A stretch of DNA of 64,000 nucleotides from Paracoccus yibinensis (GTDB lineage Bacteria; Pseudomonadota; Alphaproteobacteria; Rhodobacterales; Rhodobacteraceae): NCBI RefSeq assembly GCF_030846195.1, contig NZ_JAVCWH010000001.1, positions 620,001-684,000 on the forward strand. The letters are read 5' to 3'. Under the pieces are notes generated by a model. It was not told where the DNA came from. It saw only the letters and a list, made by a program, of their open reading frames with translations, and made no database searches. Positions 38,230 to 47,211 of the stretch are shown piece by piece. A program made the position numbers and the translations under genes. Each line of letters begins with the position of its first letter. Position 1 is the stretch's first letter.

Positions 38230-41214
38230 TCACCCCATCCGCGCCAGGGCCTGTTCGACCGCGCCGCGCAACTGATCCTCGCCATAGGGCTTGCACAGCA
38301 GGATGGTCTGGCCGGGACAGTTCACCGGAAGGTGGCTGTCACCGGTCGCATAGACCACCGCCAGTCCCGGCTGGATTTCCACGGCATGCCGCGCCAGATC
38401 GTTGCCGTTCATGTCGGGCAAGCCAAGGTCGGTCAGCAGCAGGTCGAAGTCCTGTTCCTTCAGCTTGCTCAGCGCCGGGGCGGCCTTGCCTGCCTGGAAG
38501 ACGTCATGGCCCATCTCCTCCAGCATGATGGCTGTGTCCGCGCGGATCAGGGCGTTATCCTCGACCAGAAGGATGGACACAGGGCGGTCCGGGCGGGGAT
38601 CGGGCTGCGGCCGGGGATCGGGTTGCGATGCGGACGCGGGCTGCGGCGTGGGATCAGACGTGCCCTGCGCCTCGGCCGCCAGGGTTTCCTGCCGGGCATT
38701 GGCGATCACATGACGCAGCCGGCGGGCCAGGGCCTCGCGCGGATAGGGTTTCGACAACAGTTCGACACCCGGATCCAGCCGCCCGCCATGGACGATGGAA
38801 TTCTCGGTATAGCCCGAGGTGAACAGCACCCCCAGCCCCGGCAGGATCTCTTGCGCGCGGCGCGCCATGTCCCGGCTGGACAGCCCGCCGGGCATCACCA
38901 CATCGGTGAACAGCACGTCGATATGCAGCCCGCTTTCAACCACCGCAAGCCCAGCCTGCGCGTCCCGCGCGGTCAGCACCTTATAGCCCAGCGATTCCAG
39001 CAGATCGACCACGGTGGCGCGCACCGCCTCGTCATCCTCGACCACCAGGATGGTCTCGGAACCGCCCACCACGGGACCGTTGAACTGCGGGGCGTCGGTT
39101 TCCTCGTCGCTGTCGGATCGGGGCAGATAGATGCGCACGGTCGTTCCTTCGTTCACCTCACTATAGACCGACACGTGCCCCCCCGATTGCTTGACGAACC
39201 CATAGACCATCGACATCCCCAGACCGGTGCCGCGCCCTTCGGGCTTGGTGGAATAGAAGGGATCGAAGATCCGCTCCAGCACCTCGGGGCTCATGCCGCA
39301 GCCGGTGTCGGTCACGGCCAGCATCACGTAATCTCCGGCCCGAACATCGCCCGCCGTCACCGCATAGGCATCATCCAGTTGCGTGTTCGCCATCTCGATG
39401 GTCAGGCGGCCGGGGCCGTCCATGGCATCGCGGGCATTGATCGCCAGGTTCAGAAGCGCGCTTTCCAGATGAGCGCGATCCACGCAGATATTCCACAAAC
39501 CTTCGGGCACGATCACCTCGACCTCGATCGCCTCGCCCAGGGAACGGCGCAGCATCTCGTCCATTTCGTTGACCAAGCGGCAGGGCTGGATCACCCGCGG
39601 CTCCAGCGGCTGGCGGCGGCCAAAGGCCAGAAGCTGGCTGGCAAGCTTGGCCCCGCGTGCGACAGCGGACAGGGCATTGTCCACCCGCTGGCCGGCCCTG
39701 GCATTGCCCTCCACGTCCTTGGACAGCATCTGAAGGTTTCCGGCGATCACCTGGAGAAGATTGTTGAAATCGTGCGCCACGCCGCCGGTCAACTGCCCCA
39801 TGGATTCCATCTTCTGCGACCGGTGCAGCGCCCGTTCCGTGGTGCGATGCCGGTCGATTTCGTCGGCGACGCGGGCCTCGAGCGTTTCGTTCAGGCGGCG
39901 CAACTGTTCCTCGGCCCGCTCGCGATGGGTTATCTGGCGCTGCAAATCCTCGGCCTGGGCCTGCAACTGCGCCTCGGACAGGCGCTGTTCGGTGATGTCG
40001 GTGTGAACGCCCACCCATTCCCTGATATCGCCCCCGTCGTTCAGCGTGGGCACGGCGCGGATGGCGAAAATGCGGTACTCACCGTCCGCGCAACGCACCC
40101 GGTGTTCCCATTCGAAGGTCGTTTGGCCGGCAAGCGCCCGGTGCCAGGCCTCGACAGTGGGGGCGCGGTCGTCGGGATGCACGGCATCCGCCCAGCCGTA
40201 TTCCTGATAGTCGTCGAAATCCTGGCCGGTCAGCGCGGCCCAGCCCCTCTGCTCACCGATCATCCGGCCATCGGCGCTGTTGGTCCACAAGACGCTGTGA
40301 ATTGCCTCCACCGCGGCGCGGAAGCGGTCGTTGCTGTCGCGTAGCTGGTTTTCGGTCTGCTTGCGATCCTCGATGTCGATCAGGATCATGTAGACGCCGT
40401 CGATCCGCTCCTCTCCCGACTTCCGGGGCAGGCAACGCATCTCGAAGGCACGAGGGCGGTCGCCGGGCAGGCGGACGGTTGCATCGACATTCACCGTTTC
40501 GCCCAGAAGGGCGCGGTTCAGCATATCCTCGGTCAGGGCGGCCTGGGCGGATCCCAGGATGTCCCCGATCCGCTTGCCGATCACCTGTTCATGGGTGATG
40601 CCGAACACCTCGAGATAGCACTGGTTTGCGAACCGGAAGACCAGCGACTTGTCCAGGAACGCCACCAGGATCGGCAGGGCGTCGGACAGATGGTAAAGTT
40701 CGGCCCGGCTTTCCGCCAGCGCCTCTCGCGCGCGGACCGACTGGGTGATGTCCAGCACCGTGCAAAGCACGCCATCCACGCGGATGCCGGTGTCGTCATA
40801 GATCGGCGTGTAGAACAGGTCGAAGACCACGTCCTCGGGGTGGCCGTTGCGGTGCAGGACCATGCGCTGTTCACGGAAGGCCTGAACCTCTCCGCGCAGG
40901 CCGCGTTCCAGGATGGCGCGGTTCCAGTCCCAGATTTCGGGCCAGACATCGGGAACCCTGCCGCCCAGGGCGCGCGGGTGATAGTTCGCGGCGATCTCGG
41001 CATAGCCGTCGTTGTAGATCATCACGTGATCCGGTCCCCACATCAGCACCTGTGGAATGGGGGAGTTGACCAGCGAATTGACCTTGATCCGCAGGTGCTG
41101 CGGCCATCGGTCGATCGGACCCAGCGACGTGCGCGACCAGTCGAAATTCCGCACAAGGTCGCCGCAAGAGCCGCCGCCCACAGGCCAGGAAGAAGGGGAA
41201 GACAGCTCTGTCAT
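38230..41214 (-). CDS. PAS-rich hybrid histidine kinase with two C-terminal receiver domains
   Basis: A 994-residue protein, probably cytoplasmic, since no membrane helix is visible. It holds three PAS-like modules (about 45-155, 170-290, 300-420), a coiled coil (about 425-465), a HisKA domain with the phospho-accepting H481 in GVAHDFNNLLQ, and an HATPase_c with N-box NLAINARDAMDG and GTGLGMSMVYG. Receiver 1 has its phospho-acceptor at D771 (FTDVVMPG). A Pro/Asp/Gln linker (about 855-880) leads to receiver 2 with D929 (LTDLGLPD). No output domain is fused, so it must pass phosphate to other proteins. The PAS set resembles light/redox-type kinases, but no LOV cysteine motif was found. Confidence 0.9.
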   Translation of the reverse strand: MTELSSPSSWPVGGGSCGDLVRNFDWSRTSLGPIDRWPQHLRIKVNSLVNSPIPQVLMWGPDHVMIYNDGYAEIAANYHPRALGGRVPDVWPEIWDWNRAILERGLRGEVQAFREQRMVLHRNGHPEDVVFDLFYTPIYDDTGIRVDGVLCTVLDITQSVRAREALAESRAELYHLSDALPILVAFLDKSLVFRFANQCYLEVFGITHEQVIGKRIGDILGSAQAALTEDMLNRALLGETVNVDATVRLPGDRPRAFEMRCLPRKSGEERIDGVYMILIDIEDRKQTENQLRDSNDRFRAAVEAIHSVLWTNSADGRMIGEQRGWAALTGQDFDDYQEYGWADAVHPDDRAPTVEAWHRALAGQTTFEWEHRVRCADGEYRIFAIRAVPTLNDGGDIREWVGVHTDITEQRLSEAQLQAQAEDLQRQITHRERAEEQLRRLNETLEARVADEIDRHRTTERALHRSQKMESMGQLTGGVAHDFNNLLQVIAGNLQMLSKDVEGNARAGQRVDNALSAVARGAKLASQLLAFGRRQPLEPRVIQPCRLVNEMDEMLRRSLGEAIEVEVIVPEGLWNICVDRAHLESALLNLAINARDAMDGPGRLTIEMANTQLDDAYAVTAGDVRAGDYVMLAVTDTGCGMSPEVLERIFDPFYSTKPEGRGTGLGMSMVYGFVKQSGGHVSVYSEVNEGTTVRIYLPRSDSDEETDAPQFNGPVVGGSETILVVEDDEAVRATVVDLLESLGYKVLTARDAQAGLAVVESGLHIDVLFTDVVMPGGLSSRDMARRAQEILPGLGVLFTSGYTENSIVHGGRLDPGVELLSKPYPREALARRLRHVIANARQETLAAEAQGTSDPTPQPASASQPDPRPQPDPRPDRPVSILLVEDNALIRADTAIMLEEMGHDVFQAGKAAPALSKLKEQDFDLLLTDLGLPDMNGNDLARHAVEIQPGLAVVYATGDSHLPVNCPGQTILLCKPYGEDQLRGAVEQALARMG

Positions 41215-41322
41215 TATCGTGCGCGCCCGCAAAGTCCGGAATGATCGCCGGAAATTAGGCAGGGATTTCGCAGGCTGCAAGCAAGGACCGTGCGGCAGGA
41301 ACGCCAGTCAACGTAAATCAAT

Positions 41323-41346
41323 CGGGCGGGCTGGCCCGCCCGCCCG
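41323..41346 (-). terminator. Hairpin after the RTX-repeat gene
   Basis: CGGGCGGGC / GCCCGCCCG, a 9-bp perfect stem with a 6-nt loop, 12 bp past the stop of the RTX-repeat gene on the minus strand. Confidence 0.6.
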
Positions 41347-41357
41347 AACCGTTGATC

Positions 41358-42020
41358 TCAGAACGTGAAATCGCCCAGGTCCAGCTGGCCGCGCTGCATG
41401 TCGGCGATGGTGATCGAGGTGGCCGCATCCAGCACCAGCACCAGGTCCGAACCCTGTTGCCTGGCATTGGCGATGATCTGGCTGACCTGGGCGCGGCTGA
41501 AATCGTCCAGGTCGATCCGGTCGATGCCATTCTGGAAATCGACGATGCGGTCACGGCCGTCGCCGCGTTCGAATTCGAAGACATCGGCGCCCATTCCGCC
41601 GTTCAGGACATCATTGCCCGAATCGCCGTCCAGCCGGTCGTTACCGGTGCCGCCCCACAGCAGGTCGTTACCGCTGCCGCCGTCCAGGTCGTCGTTGTCG
41701 GCGCCGCCATACAGACGGTCGCTGCCGCGTCCGCCATCCAGTTCGTCCCGGCCTGCGCCTCCGTCCAGGATGTCGTTGCCGTCGTCGCCGTCCAGTTCGT
41801 CGTTGCCGTTCTGGCCCCAGATCCGGTCATCCCCGGCCCCGCCCTCGATCTCGTCCTGGCCGTCGCCGCCATACAGACGGTCTGCGCCGTCGCCGCCATG
41901 GATGTCGTCGTTGCCGCCATAACCATTGATCAGGTCATTGCCGCGCAGCCCTGCCAGCCAGTCGGCCAGCGACGTGCCGCCGATGGTGTCCGCCGCGTTG
42001 GTGCCTGTCTTGCGTGCCAT
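41358..42020 (-). CDS. Calcium-binding RTX-repeat protein without catalytic domain
   Basis: A 220-residue acidic protein. Residues about 25-150 are nearly unbroken GGxGxDxLx nonapeptides (for example GGDGADRLYGGDGQDEIEGG), which fold into a calcium-filled parallel beta-roll. The last 75 residues (ADVFEFERGDGRDRIVDF...) are the usual RTX end domain of proteins exported by type I secretion, with the signal at the C-terminus. No enzyme domain is present and no type I exporter is adjacent. It is divergent from the PepSY two-component operon. AAAGGAATACGCAT precedes the ATG. Confidence 0.9.
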   Translation of the reverse strand: MARKTGTNAADTIGGTSLADWLAGLRGNDLINGYGGNDDIHGGDGADRLYGGDGQDEIEGGAGDDRIWGQNGNDELDGDDGNDILDGGAGRDELDGGRGSDRLYGGADNDDLDGGSGNDLLWGGTGNDRLDGDSGNDVLNGGMGADVFEFERGDGRDRIVDFQNGIDRIDLDDFSRAQVSQIIANARQQGSDLVLVLDAATSITIADMQRGQLDLGDFTF

Positions 42021-42132
42021 ATGCGTATTCCTTTCCTGAACAGGGGGCCAAGGCCCAAGGCATGACCCCGGTGATGCGAATCGATCCTAGTCCATGGGGG
42101 CTGACAGGCTTCTGACCGGGATCGTCAGGAAA

Positions 42133-42177
42133 TTGTCAGCAGGACATCCCTGCGGAAAATGTCAGCGGATTGTCAGC
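42133..42177. promoter_or_regulatory. Direct repeats upstream of the PepSY/two-component operon
   Basis: TTGTCAGC (42133), ATGTCAGC (42159) and TTGTCAGC (42170) lie just before the PepSY gene start; the last two begin 11 bp apart, one helical turn, as OmpR/PhoB-type regulators require. The neighbouring response regulator is the obvious candidate. The divergent RTX gene shares this 179-bp region. Confidence 0.55.
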
Positions 42178-42199
42178 GACATTCCGCTAGTGTCGGGCC

Positions 42200-42511
42200 A
42201 TGAAACATCTGCTTGCCATCACCCTTGCCTTGCTTGTTCCGTCCACCGTGGGCGGCCAGCAGGACGTCGTTCCCGACTTCGAACTGGCCCAGGGCGCCGT
42301 CGAACGGGGGGAAATCCTGCCGCTGGCCCGGATCCTGGGATTGCTCAAGGACGAACATCCCGGCACCGTGGTCGAGATCGAGCTTGAATACGAAGGCGAC
42401 ATCCGCGTCTATGAGGTCGAACTGATCACCCCCTCGGGCCGGTTGATCGAAGTCGATATGGAAGCCGCAACCGGACGTGTGCTGAAGGTCGAGGAGGAGA
42501 ACGACGACTGA
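42200..42511 (+). CDS. Periplasmic PepSY-domain protein
   Basis: A 103-residue protein: signal peptide (MKHLLAITLALLVPSTVGG), then a single PepSY-type domain (LARILGLLKDEHPGTVVEIELEYEGD and IEVDMEAATGRVLKVEEEND). It is the first gene of an operon in which its stop overlaps the response-regulator start by one base. Small periplasmic partners of sensor kinases (for example FeuN with FeuPQ in Sinorhizobium) inhibit their kinase, and a similar role is proposed here by position only. Confidence 0.85.
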   Translation: MKHLLAITLALLVPSTVGGQQDVVPDFELAQGAVERGEILPLARILGLLKDEHPGTVVEIELEYEGDIRVYEVELITPSGRLIEVDMEAATGRVLKVEEENDD

Positions 42512-43173
42512 TGCGCGCCCTTGTGGTCGAAGATGACCGCCGCATCGCCTCGGATCTGGAACGTGCGCTGTCATCGGCCGGATTCCGGGTCGAGCGGATC
42601 GAGGATGGCGAAACCGCCTGGTTTCGCGGCGGCACCGAAAGCTATGATCTGATCGTGCTGGATCTGGGGCTGCCCCGGCTGGACGGGCTGACGGTCCTGA
42701 AACGCTGGCGGGCCGAGGGCTGCGAAAGCCCGGTCCTGATCCTGACCGCGCGCGGCGCCTGGACCGAAAGGGTCGAGGGCATCGATGCGGGCGCGGACGA
42801 TTACCTGCCCAAGCCATTTCGGATGGAGGAGCTGATCGCCCGCGCCCGCGCCCTTGTGCGACGATCCGGGGGGCGGGCGACCTCGATCCAGCAGGTCGGG
42901 GATCTGCTGGTGGACCTGAACCGCATGTCCGTGGCGGTGTCCGGGGTGCCTGTGTCCGTGACGCCTCTGGAATACCGGCTGCTGTCCTATCTGACGCTGC
43001 ACCGTGACCGGACGGTTTCGCCCTCGGAACTGCTGGAACACCTGTATGGCGACGACGACGCCCGCGACGCCAACGCGCTCGAGGCGGTGATCGCCCGGCT
43101 GCGGCGCAAGGTCGGACCGGGCGTGATCCAGACCCGGCGCGGCTTCGGCTATGACCTGGGTGTCGCGGGCTGA
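42511..43173 (+). CDS. OmpR-family response regulator
   Basis: A 220-residue two-domain regulator: receiver with acidic pocket E7/D8/D9 and phospho-acceptor D51 (LIVLDLGLPRLDG), conserved K in YLPKPFRMEE, and a winged-helix DNA-binding domain (VTPLEYRLLSYLTLHRD, RRGFGYDLG). Of the QseB/PmrA/TctD type. One-base overlaps join it to the PepSY gene before and the kinase gene after. It probably binds the phased direct repeats 5' of the operon. Confidence 0.93.
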   Translation: MRALVVEDDRRIASDLERALSSAGFRVERIEDGETAWFRGGTESYDLIVLDLGLPRLDGLTVLKRWRAEGCESPVLILTARGAWTERVEGIDAGADDYLPKPFRMEELIARARALVRRSGGRATSIQQVGDLLVDLNRMSVAVSGVPVSVTPLEYRLLSYLTLHRDRTVSPSELLEHLYGDDDARDANALEAVIARLRRKVGPGVIQTRRGFGYDLGVAG

Positions 43174-44591
43174 TGCGGCGGTCCCTGCGGCTGCGGCTGC
43201 TGGTGGTCGGCGCTTTTGCGATCATCGCCACATTGGGGGGCGCCGCGCTTGGGCTGGCGCTGCTGTTCGAACGTCACGTCGAACGGGTGGCGGTGAGCGA
43301 CCTGGAAGCCCGTGCATTGACCCTGGCAGGGATCGTCGAACATGACGCCAATGGGGTGCCCCGCCTTGCCGCACCCCCGGCGGACCGGCTGTATCGGCAG
43401 CCCTTTTCCGGGCACTACTGGCAGGTCGCCTTGGGGGACCAGGTGGAACGGTCGCGATCCCTGTGGGACCATACCCTGCCCATGGACCGCCCCGCCCCCC
43501 CGCCCGGCCGCAGCGCGGTGCTGTCCCTGCCCGGTCCCATGGGCGAGCGGCTGCTGGTCGTGGAACAGGCGCTGCTGGTGGGGCGCGATCCAGAACCCCT
43601 GGTGCTGCGCATCATCGTCGCCGCGGACCGGGCCGAACTGACGGCGGCGAGGCAGGATTTCCTGGATGATCTGATGCCCTATCTGGCCTTTCTGGCCCTG
43701 CTGCTGATGACCGCATCCTGGCTGCAAGTCCGCATCGGCCTGGCCCCCCTGGCCCAGGTCGCGGACCGCGTGCAGGCCCTGTCCCAGGGCCGGCGGTCGC
43801 GCATCGGCACCGACCTGCCGGACGAAATGCTGCCCCTGTCGCATCAACTGGACGCGTTGCTGGATGCGCGCGATGCCGAACTGCTGCGGGCACGGCACCG
43901 TGCCGGCGATCTGGCCCATGGCTTCAAGACCCCGCTCCAGGCGCTGCTGGGCGATGCCCGCGCATTGCGCCAGAGAGGCGAGACGGACATTGCGGACAGT
44001 ATCGAAATGGTCATTGCCTCGATGCGGCGTCTGGTTGACCGCGAACTGGCGCGCGCGCGCATCCAGTCGGACCGCCGCGCGGCCAAGGCCGATCCTGCGG
44101 CGATCACCACGCGGCTGGTCCAGGTTCTGCGCCGGACTCCGAAAGGGTCCGATCTGGACTGGCATTTGCAGGCGCCCCTGACCGGCCCGCAGGCTCGCAT
44201 CGACCCCGATGACCTGACCGAGGCACTTGGCGCCTTGCTGGAAAACGCGATGCAGCACGCCGTCGCAACCGTCACCGTCACGGTCACGGCCGCATCCGAT
44301 CGCGTCGTCATCAGCATCTGCGACGACGGCCCCGGCGTCCCGGACGAGGCACTGGCGCGGCTGTCCCAACGCGGGCTGCGCCTTGATGAAAGCGGCGAAG
44401 GGCAAGGTATCGGGCTGGCCATCGTCAGCGACATCGCCGAGGCGGCGGACGGACGACTGTCCTTCCGCAATGCCGATCCCGGCCTGTGCATCGAACTGAC
44501 CCTGGCGGCCGCCCCGCCACCCAAACAGGCGGCTGTCCAGGGGAACGTCCGTCCTAGACGGCGATCCCGTGCCGGCCCGCCAGATCGGTAA
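43173..44591 (+). CDS. Sensor histidine kinase
   Basis: Membrane-bound kinase of 472 residues: helix 1 at about 8-30, a periplasmic domain of about 130 residues (31-160), helix 2 at about 168-188, a HAMP-like segment, the dimerisation box with H249 in RAGDLAHGFKTPLQ, N-box LLENAMQHAV and G-boxes DDGPGVP and GEGQGIGLAIV. The DLAHxxKTPL box matches the PhoQ/FeuQ-type subgroup. The last 38 bp overlap the convergent ATPase gene, and the C-terminal 25 residues are basic and poorly conserved. The signal is unknown; the PepSY protein encoded first in the operon may be a modulator. Confidence 0.92.
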   Translation: MRRSLRLRLLVVGAFAIIATLGGAALGLALLFERHVERVAVSDLEARALTLAGIVEHDANGVPRLAAPPADRLYRQPFSGHYWQVALGDQVERSRSLWDHTLPMDRPAPPPGRSAVLSLPGPMGERLLVVEQALLVGRDPEPLVLRIIVAADRAELTAARQDFLDDLMPYLAFLALLLMTASWLQVRIGLAPLAQVADRVQALSQGRRSRIGTDLPDEMLPLSHQLDALLDARDAELLRARHRAGDLAHGFKTPLQALLGDARALRQRGETDIADSIEMVIASMRRLVDRELARARIQSDRRAAKADPAAITTRLVQVLRRTPKGSDLDWHLQAPLTGPQARIDPDDLTEALGALLENAMQHAVATVTVTVTAASDRVVISICDDGPGVPDEALARLSQRGLRLDESGEGQGIGLAIVSDIAEAADGRLSFRNADPGLCIELTLAAAPPPKQAAVQGNVRPRRRSRAGPPDR

Positions 44592-45393
44592 AGAACTGCC
44601 AGGCCACCCGGCCCGACCGGCCCCCGCGCGTGGCCTGCCATTCGATCGCCTCGGCCCGCAGGGCATCGGGGTCGATGGTCAGTCCGTAAGCCGCGCAGTA
44701 GCCCCGCACCATCGCCAGATATTCGTCCTGGGAACAGGGATGGAAACCCAGCCAAAGCCCGAAACGGTCGGACAGGGACACCTTTTCCTCGACCGCCTCG
44801 CCAGGATGGATGGCGGTGGCGCGTTCGTTGTCGATCATGTCGCGCGGCATCAGGTGGCGGCGGTTCGACGTGGCATAAAGGATCACGTTCGCAGGCCGCC
44901 CGCTGATGCCGCCGTCCAGCACGGCCTTCAGCGACTTGTATTGCGTATCGTCATGGCTGAAGGACAGGTCGTCCGAAAACAGCAGGAACCGCTTGTCCGT
45001 GGCGCGACCCAGGATCGCCAGCAACCGCCCGACCGAACCCAGGTCGTCGCGGGCGATTTCCACCAAGACCAGGGGCAGGCCTTCTGCCACGGCCTCGGCA
45101 TGGACGGCCTTGACCAGCGACGACTTGCCCATCCCCCGCGCGCCCCACAACAGGGCGTTGTTCGCACCGAAGCCGCGCGCGAATTGCAGGGTGTTGTCCA
45201 GCAGGATCTGCTTGGCACGGTCTATGCCGATCAACTGGACCAGATCGACCCGGTCCACGACATCGACAGGCTCAAGCCGGTCTGGATCGGGATGCCAGAC
45301 ATAGGCCGTCGCTTCCGTAAAGCTGGGCGCAGGCACAGGCGGCGGGGCCAGGCGTTCCAACGCCTCGGCGATGCGGCGCAGGTCGTCGGGCAT
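44554..45393 (-). CDS. ATPase of the DUF815 family
   Basis: A 279-residue AAA-like ATPase: Walker A WGARGMGKSSL, Walker B FLLFSDDLSF, and the DUF815 pattern YKSLKAVLDGGI...NVILYATSNRRHLMPRD. The function of these proteins is unknown. Its ATG overlaps the tatC stop by one base, so it is translated with the Tat translocase, an arrangement seen repeatedly in Rhodobacteraceae. The 3' end overlaps the convergent kinase gene by 38 bp. Confidence 0.9.
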   Translation of the reverse strand: MPDDLRRIAEALERLAPPPVPAPSFTEATAYVWHPDPDRLEPVDVVDRVDLVQLIGIDRAKQILLDNTLQFARGFGANNALLWGARGMGKSSLVKAVHAEAVAEGLPLVLVEIARDDLGSVGRLLAILGRATDKRFLLFSDDLSFSHDDTQYKSLKAVLDGGISGRPANVILYATSNRRHLMPRDMIDNERATAIHPGEAVEEKVSLSDRFGLWLGFHPCSQDEYLAMVRGYCAAYGLTIDPDALRAEAIEWQATRGGRSGRVAWQFFTDLAGRHGIAV

Positions 45394-46247
45394 CAGGCGT
45401 CTTCGTCCCACAGTCCCTGGGCACGAAGTTCCTTTTCGCGCGATTTCTCGATCTGCCGGACCACCTGGATCGAAATCTCGTACAGCCCGTAAACGACCGA
45501 GAACAGCACAAGCTGGCTGCCCACGTCGGGCGGCGTCAGACAGGCGGCCAGCGTCAGGATCACCACCACCGCATAGCGGCGCGTGCTGGCCAAGGTCTGG
45601 GCGGACACCAGCCCCGCGCGTCCCATAAGGGCCAGGGCCACCGGCAACTGGAACGACAACCCGAAAGCCAGGATGAACCGCGTCGTCAGGTTCAGGTACT
45701 CGCTGACCGACCCCTGGAACACGATGCCCGCAAGCTCGGTGTTCGTCGATGCCTCGAGTGCGGCGGGATCGTCGGGCAGCGCCAGCGGACCCTGCTGGAA
45801 GCCCAGGAAGAACGAGAACACCATCGGCAGGATGACGTAATAGGCGAATGCTGCGCCAATGGCGAACATCACCGGCGATGCGATCAGGAACGGCAGGAAC
45901 GCCCGCTTTTCGCTGCGATAAAGGCCCGGCGCCACGAAGCGCCACAATTGATAAGCGATGATCGGGAAGGCCAGGATGAAGCCGCCGAAGAACGAGATCC
46001 GCAGGGCCACGGTAAAGCCCTCCTGCAGCTTCAGCAGGATCAGCCCGCATTCCTGCCCGCGATCTTCCAGCGCGGCGCAGATCGGCTTGGTCAGGAAGTT
46101 GTAGATCGGGTTCCAGACCAGATAGCACAGGACCATCGCCACCACGAAGGCCAGCGCAGACCAGATCAGGCGGCTGCGCAGTTCCTTGAGATGCTCGATC
46201 AGCGGGGCCGAGCTGTCGTCCAGCTCATCGACGTTCTGCGATGACAC
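45393..46247 (-). CDS. tatC: Sec-independent protein translocase TatC
   Basis: Core receptor of the twin-arginine translocase, 284 residues with six membrane helices. Conserved N-terminal [17 protein letters not shown], the first periplasmic loop, and [20 protein letters not shown] are present. It directly abuts tatB and is followed by the ATPase gene with a one-base overlap. Confidence 0.96.
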   Translation of the reverse strand: MSSQNVDELDDSSAPLIEHLKELRSRLIWSALAFVVAMVLCYLVWNPIYNFLTKPICAALEDRGQECGLILLKLQEGFTVALRISFFGGFILAFPIIAYQLWRFVAPGLYRSEKRAFLPFLIASPVMFAIGAAFAYYVILPMVFSFFLGFQQGPLALPDDPAALEASTNTELAGIVFQGSVSEYLNLTTRFILAFGLSFQLPVALALMGRAGLVSAQTLASTRRYAVVVILTLAACLTPPDVGSQLVLFSVVYGLYEISIQVVRQIEKSREKELRAQGLWDEDA

Positions 46248-46727
46248 TTATTGGTCCTTCATGTCCGAACGGCGGACACCGGCGATGCGGCGCGAGGTGT
46301 CCGACATCGGGGCGGCGGCGGGTTCGTTTGCGGCCTGCATGGCGGCAGGCACGGGTGGCGCGTCCAGGGGCCGGGCATCGGCGGGGGCGGCAGGCGCCGC
46401 CGGGTCCGGCCGGGGCCGAACGGCCTTGTCCAGGCTGGATCTTGGATCCCACTCCTCGAATCGGGTCGCGGCCCGGTCCAGGGCATCCAGGCCCAGCGAC
46501 TTCTTCGAGGTCAGGTTCTTCAGGTCCCTCAGATCCTTGGTCGCCTCGCTGATGCCGCTGCCCTTGGCGGCATCCTCCATCGCGCTTGTGAATTCCCGCG
46601 CCATGGACCGTGCCCGCGCCGTGATCCGGCCCAGGGTATGAAACAGCTTCGGCAAATCCTCGGGACCGATGACGATCAGCGCGACGACACCGATCAGCAG
46701 CAGTTCGCTCCACCCGACATCAAGCAT
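46248..46727 (-). CDS. tatB: Sec-independent protein translocase TatB
   Basis: A 159-residue TatB: one N-terminal membrane helix (MLDVGWSELLLIGVVALIVI), the hinge GPEDLPK, an amphipathic helix and a Pro/Ala-rich disordered tail. The stop is immediately followed by the tatC ATG. TatB with TatC forms the receptor for folded, twin-arginine-tagged substrates. Confidence 0.94.
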   Translation of the reverse strand: MLDVGWSELLLIGVVALIVIGPEDLPKLFHTLGRITARARSMAREFTSAMEDAAKGSGISEATKDLRDLKNLTSKKSLGLDALDRAATRFEEWDPRSSLDKAVRPRPDPAAPAAPADARPLDAPPVPAAMQAANEPAAAPMSDTSRRIAGVRRSDMKDQ

Positions 46728-46754
46728 TCTGGAACCCCTGTCCCGGTTTCGGGA

Positions 46755-47009
46755 TCACACGCGGGGTTCGTTCGAAGGGGTCACATCGCGGGCTTCGGTG
46801 CCCGGAACCGGCTGGATGGGCTGGACCGGCTTGTCCAGGGCGGCATTGCGTTCCGCATTGGCTTCCGAAGTGCCGTCGTTCAGGCCCTTCTTGAAGGCGG
46901 TGATGCCCTTGCCGAATTCGCCCATCAGCGAGGAAACCTTGCCGCGGCCGAACAGGACCAGGACCACGATGGCGATAACAAGCAGTGCCATGGGGGACGG
47001 CATGTGCAT
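46755..47009 (-). CDS. tatA: Sec-independent protein translocase TatA
   Basis: An 84-residue pore-forming subunit: membrane helix ([14 protein letters not shown]), the [17 protein letters not shown] hinge and amphipathic helix, then a short acidic tail. First gene of tatABC with 27 bp to tatB. Translation may begin at either of two ATGs six bases apart; GGAGAACTGAA favours the first. A 16-bp perfect palindrome lies 22 bp upstream. Confidence 0.95.
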   Translation of the reverse strand: MHMPSPMALLVIAIVVLVLFGRGKVSSLMGEFGKGITAFKKGLNDGTSEANAERNAALDKPVQPIQPVPGTEARDVTPSNEPRV

Positions 47010-47030
47010 TTCAGTTCTCCAGTTCCAGGG

Positions 47031-47046
47031 CCAGGCCGCGGCCTGG
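47031..47046 (-). promoter_or_regulatory. Perfect 16-bp palindrome in the tatA leader
   Basis: CCAGGCCGCGGCCTGG lies 22 bp upstream of the tatA start. It could be an operator or an RNA hairpin that limits translation; which one is not known. Confidence 0.35.
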
Positions 47047-47211
47047 GTTCAACCAATCTGCGGAATATAGGCCCTATGCCACCGCAGCGAAAGCCCAACT
47101 GCCATGATTCGAGGCCTTCTTCATTAATCTGAAACAAACTGACGTTATTTTGAAAAGGCCGTCCCCCGCCGCCCGGCTTGGCAGAGCCGGGCGTGCAGGC
47201 CATAAGCACGC

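Noticed and set aside
41358..42020. Tandem DNA repeat or CRISPR-like array suggested by regular GGC/GTC pattern
   Set aside because: The periodicity comes from RTX nonapeptide codons; there are no unique spacers of constant length.
44554..46128. A 524-codon fused frame joining tatC-antisense sequence to the ATPase
   Set aside because: The N-terminal part is an out-of-frame reading of tatC; the ATPase begins at the ATG overlapping the tatC stop.
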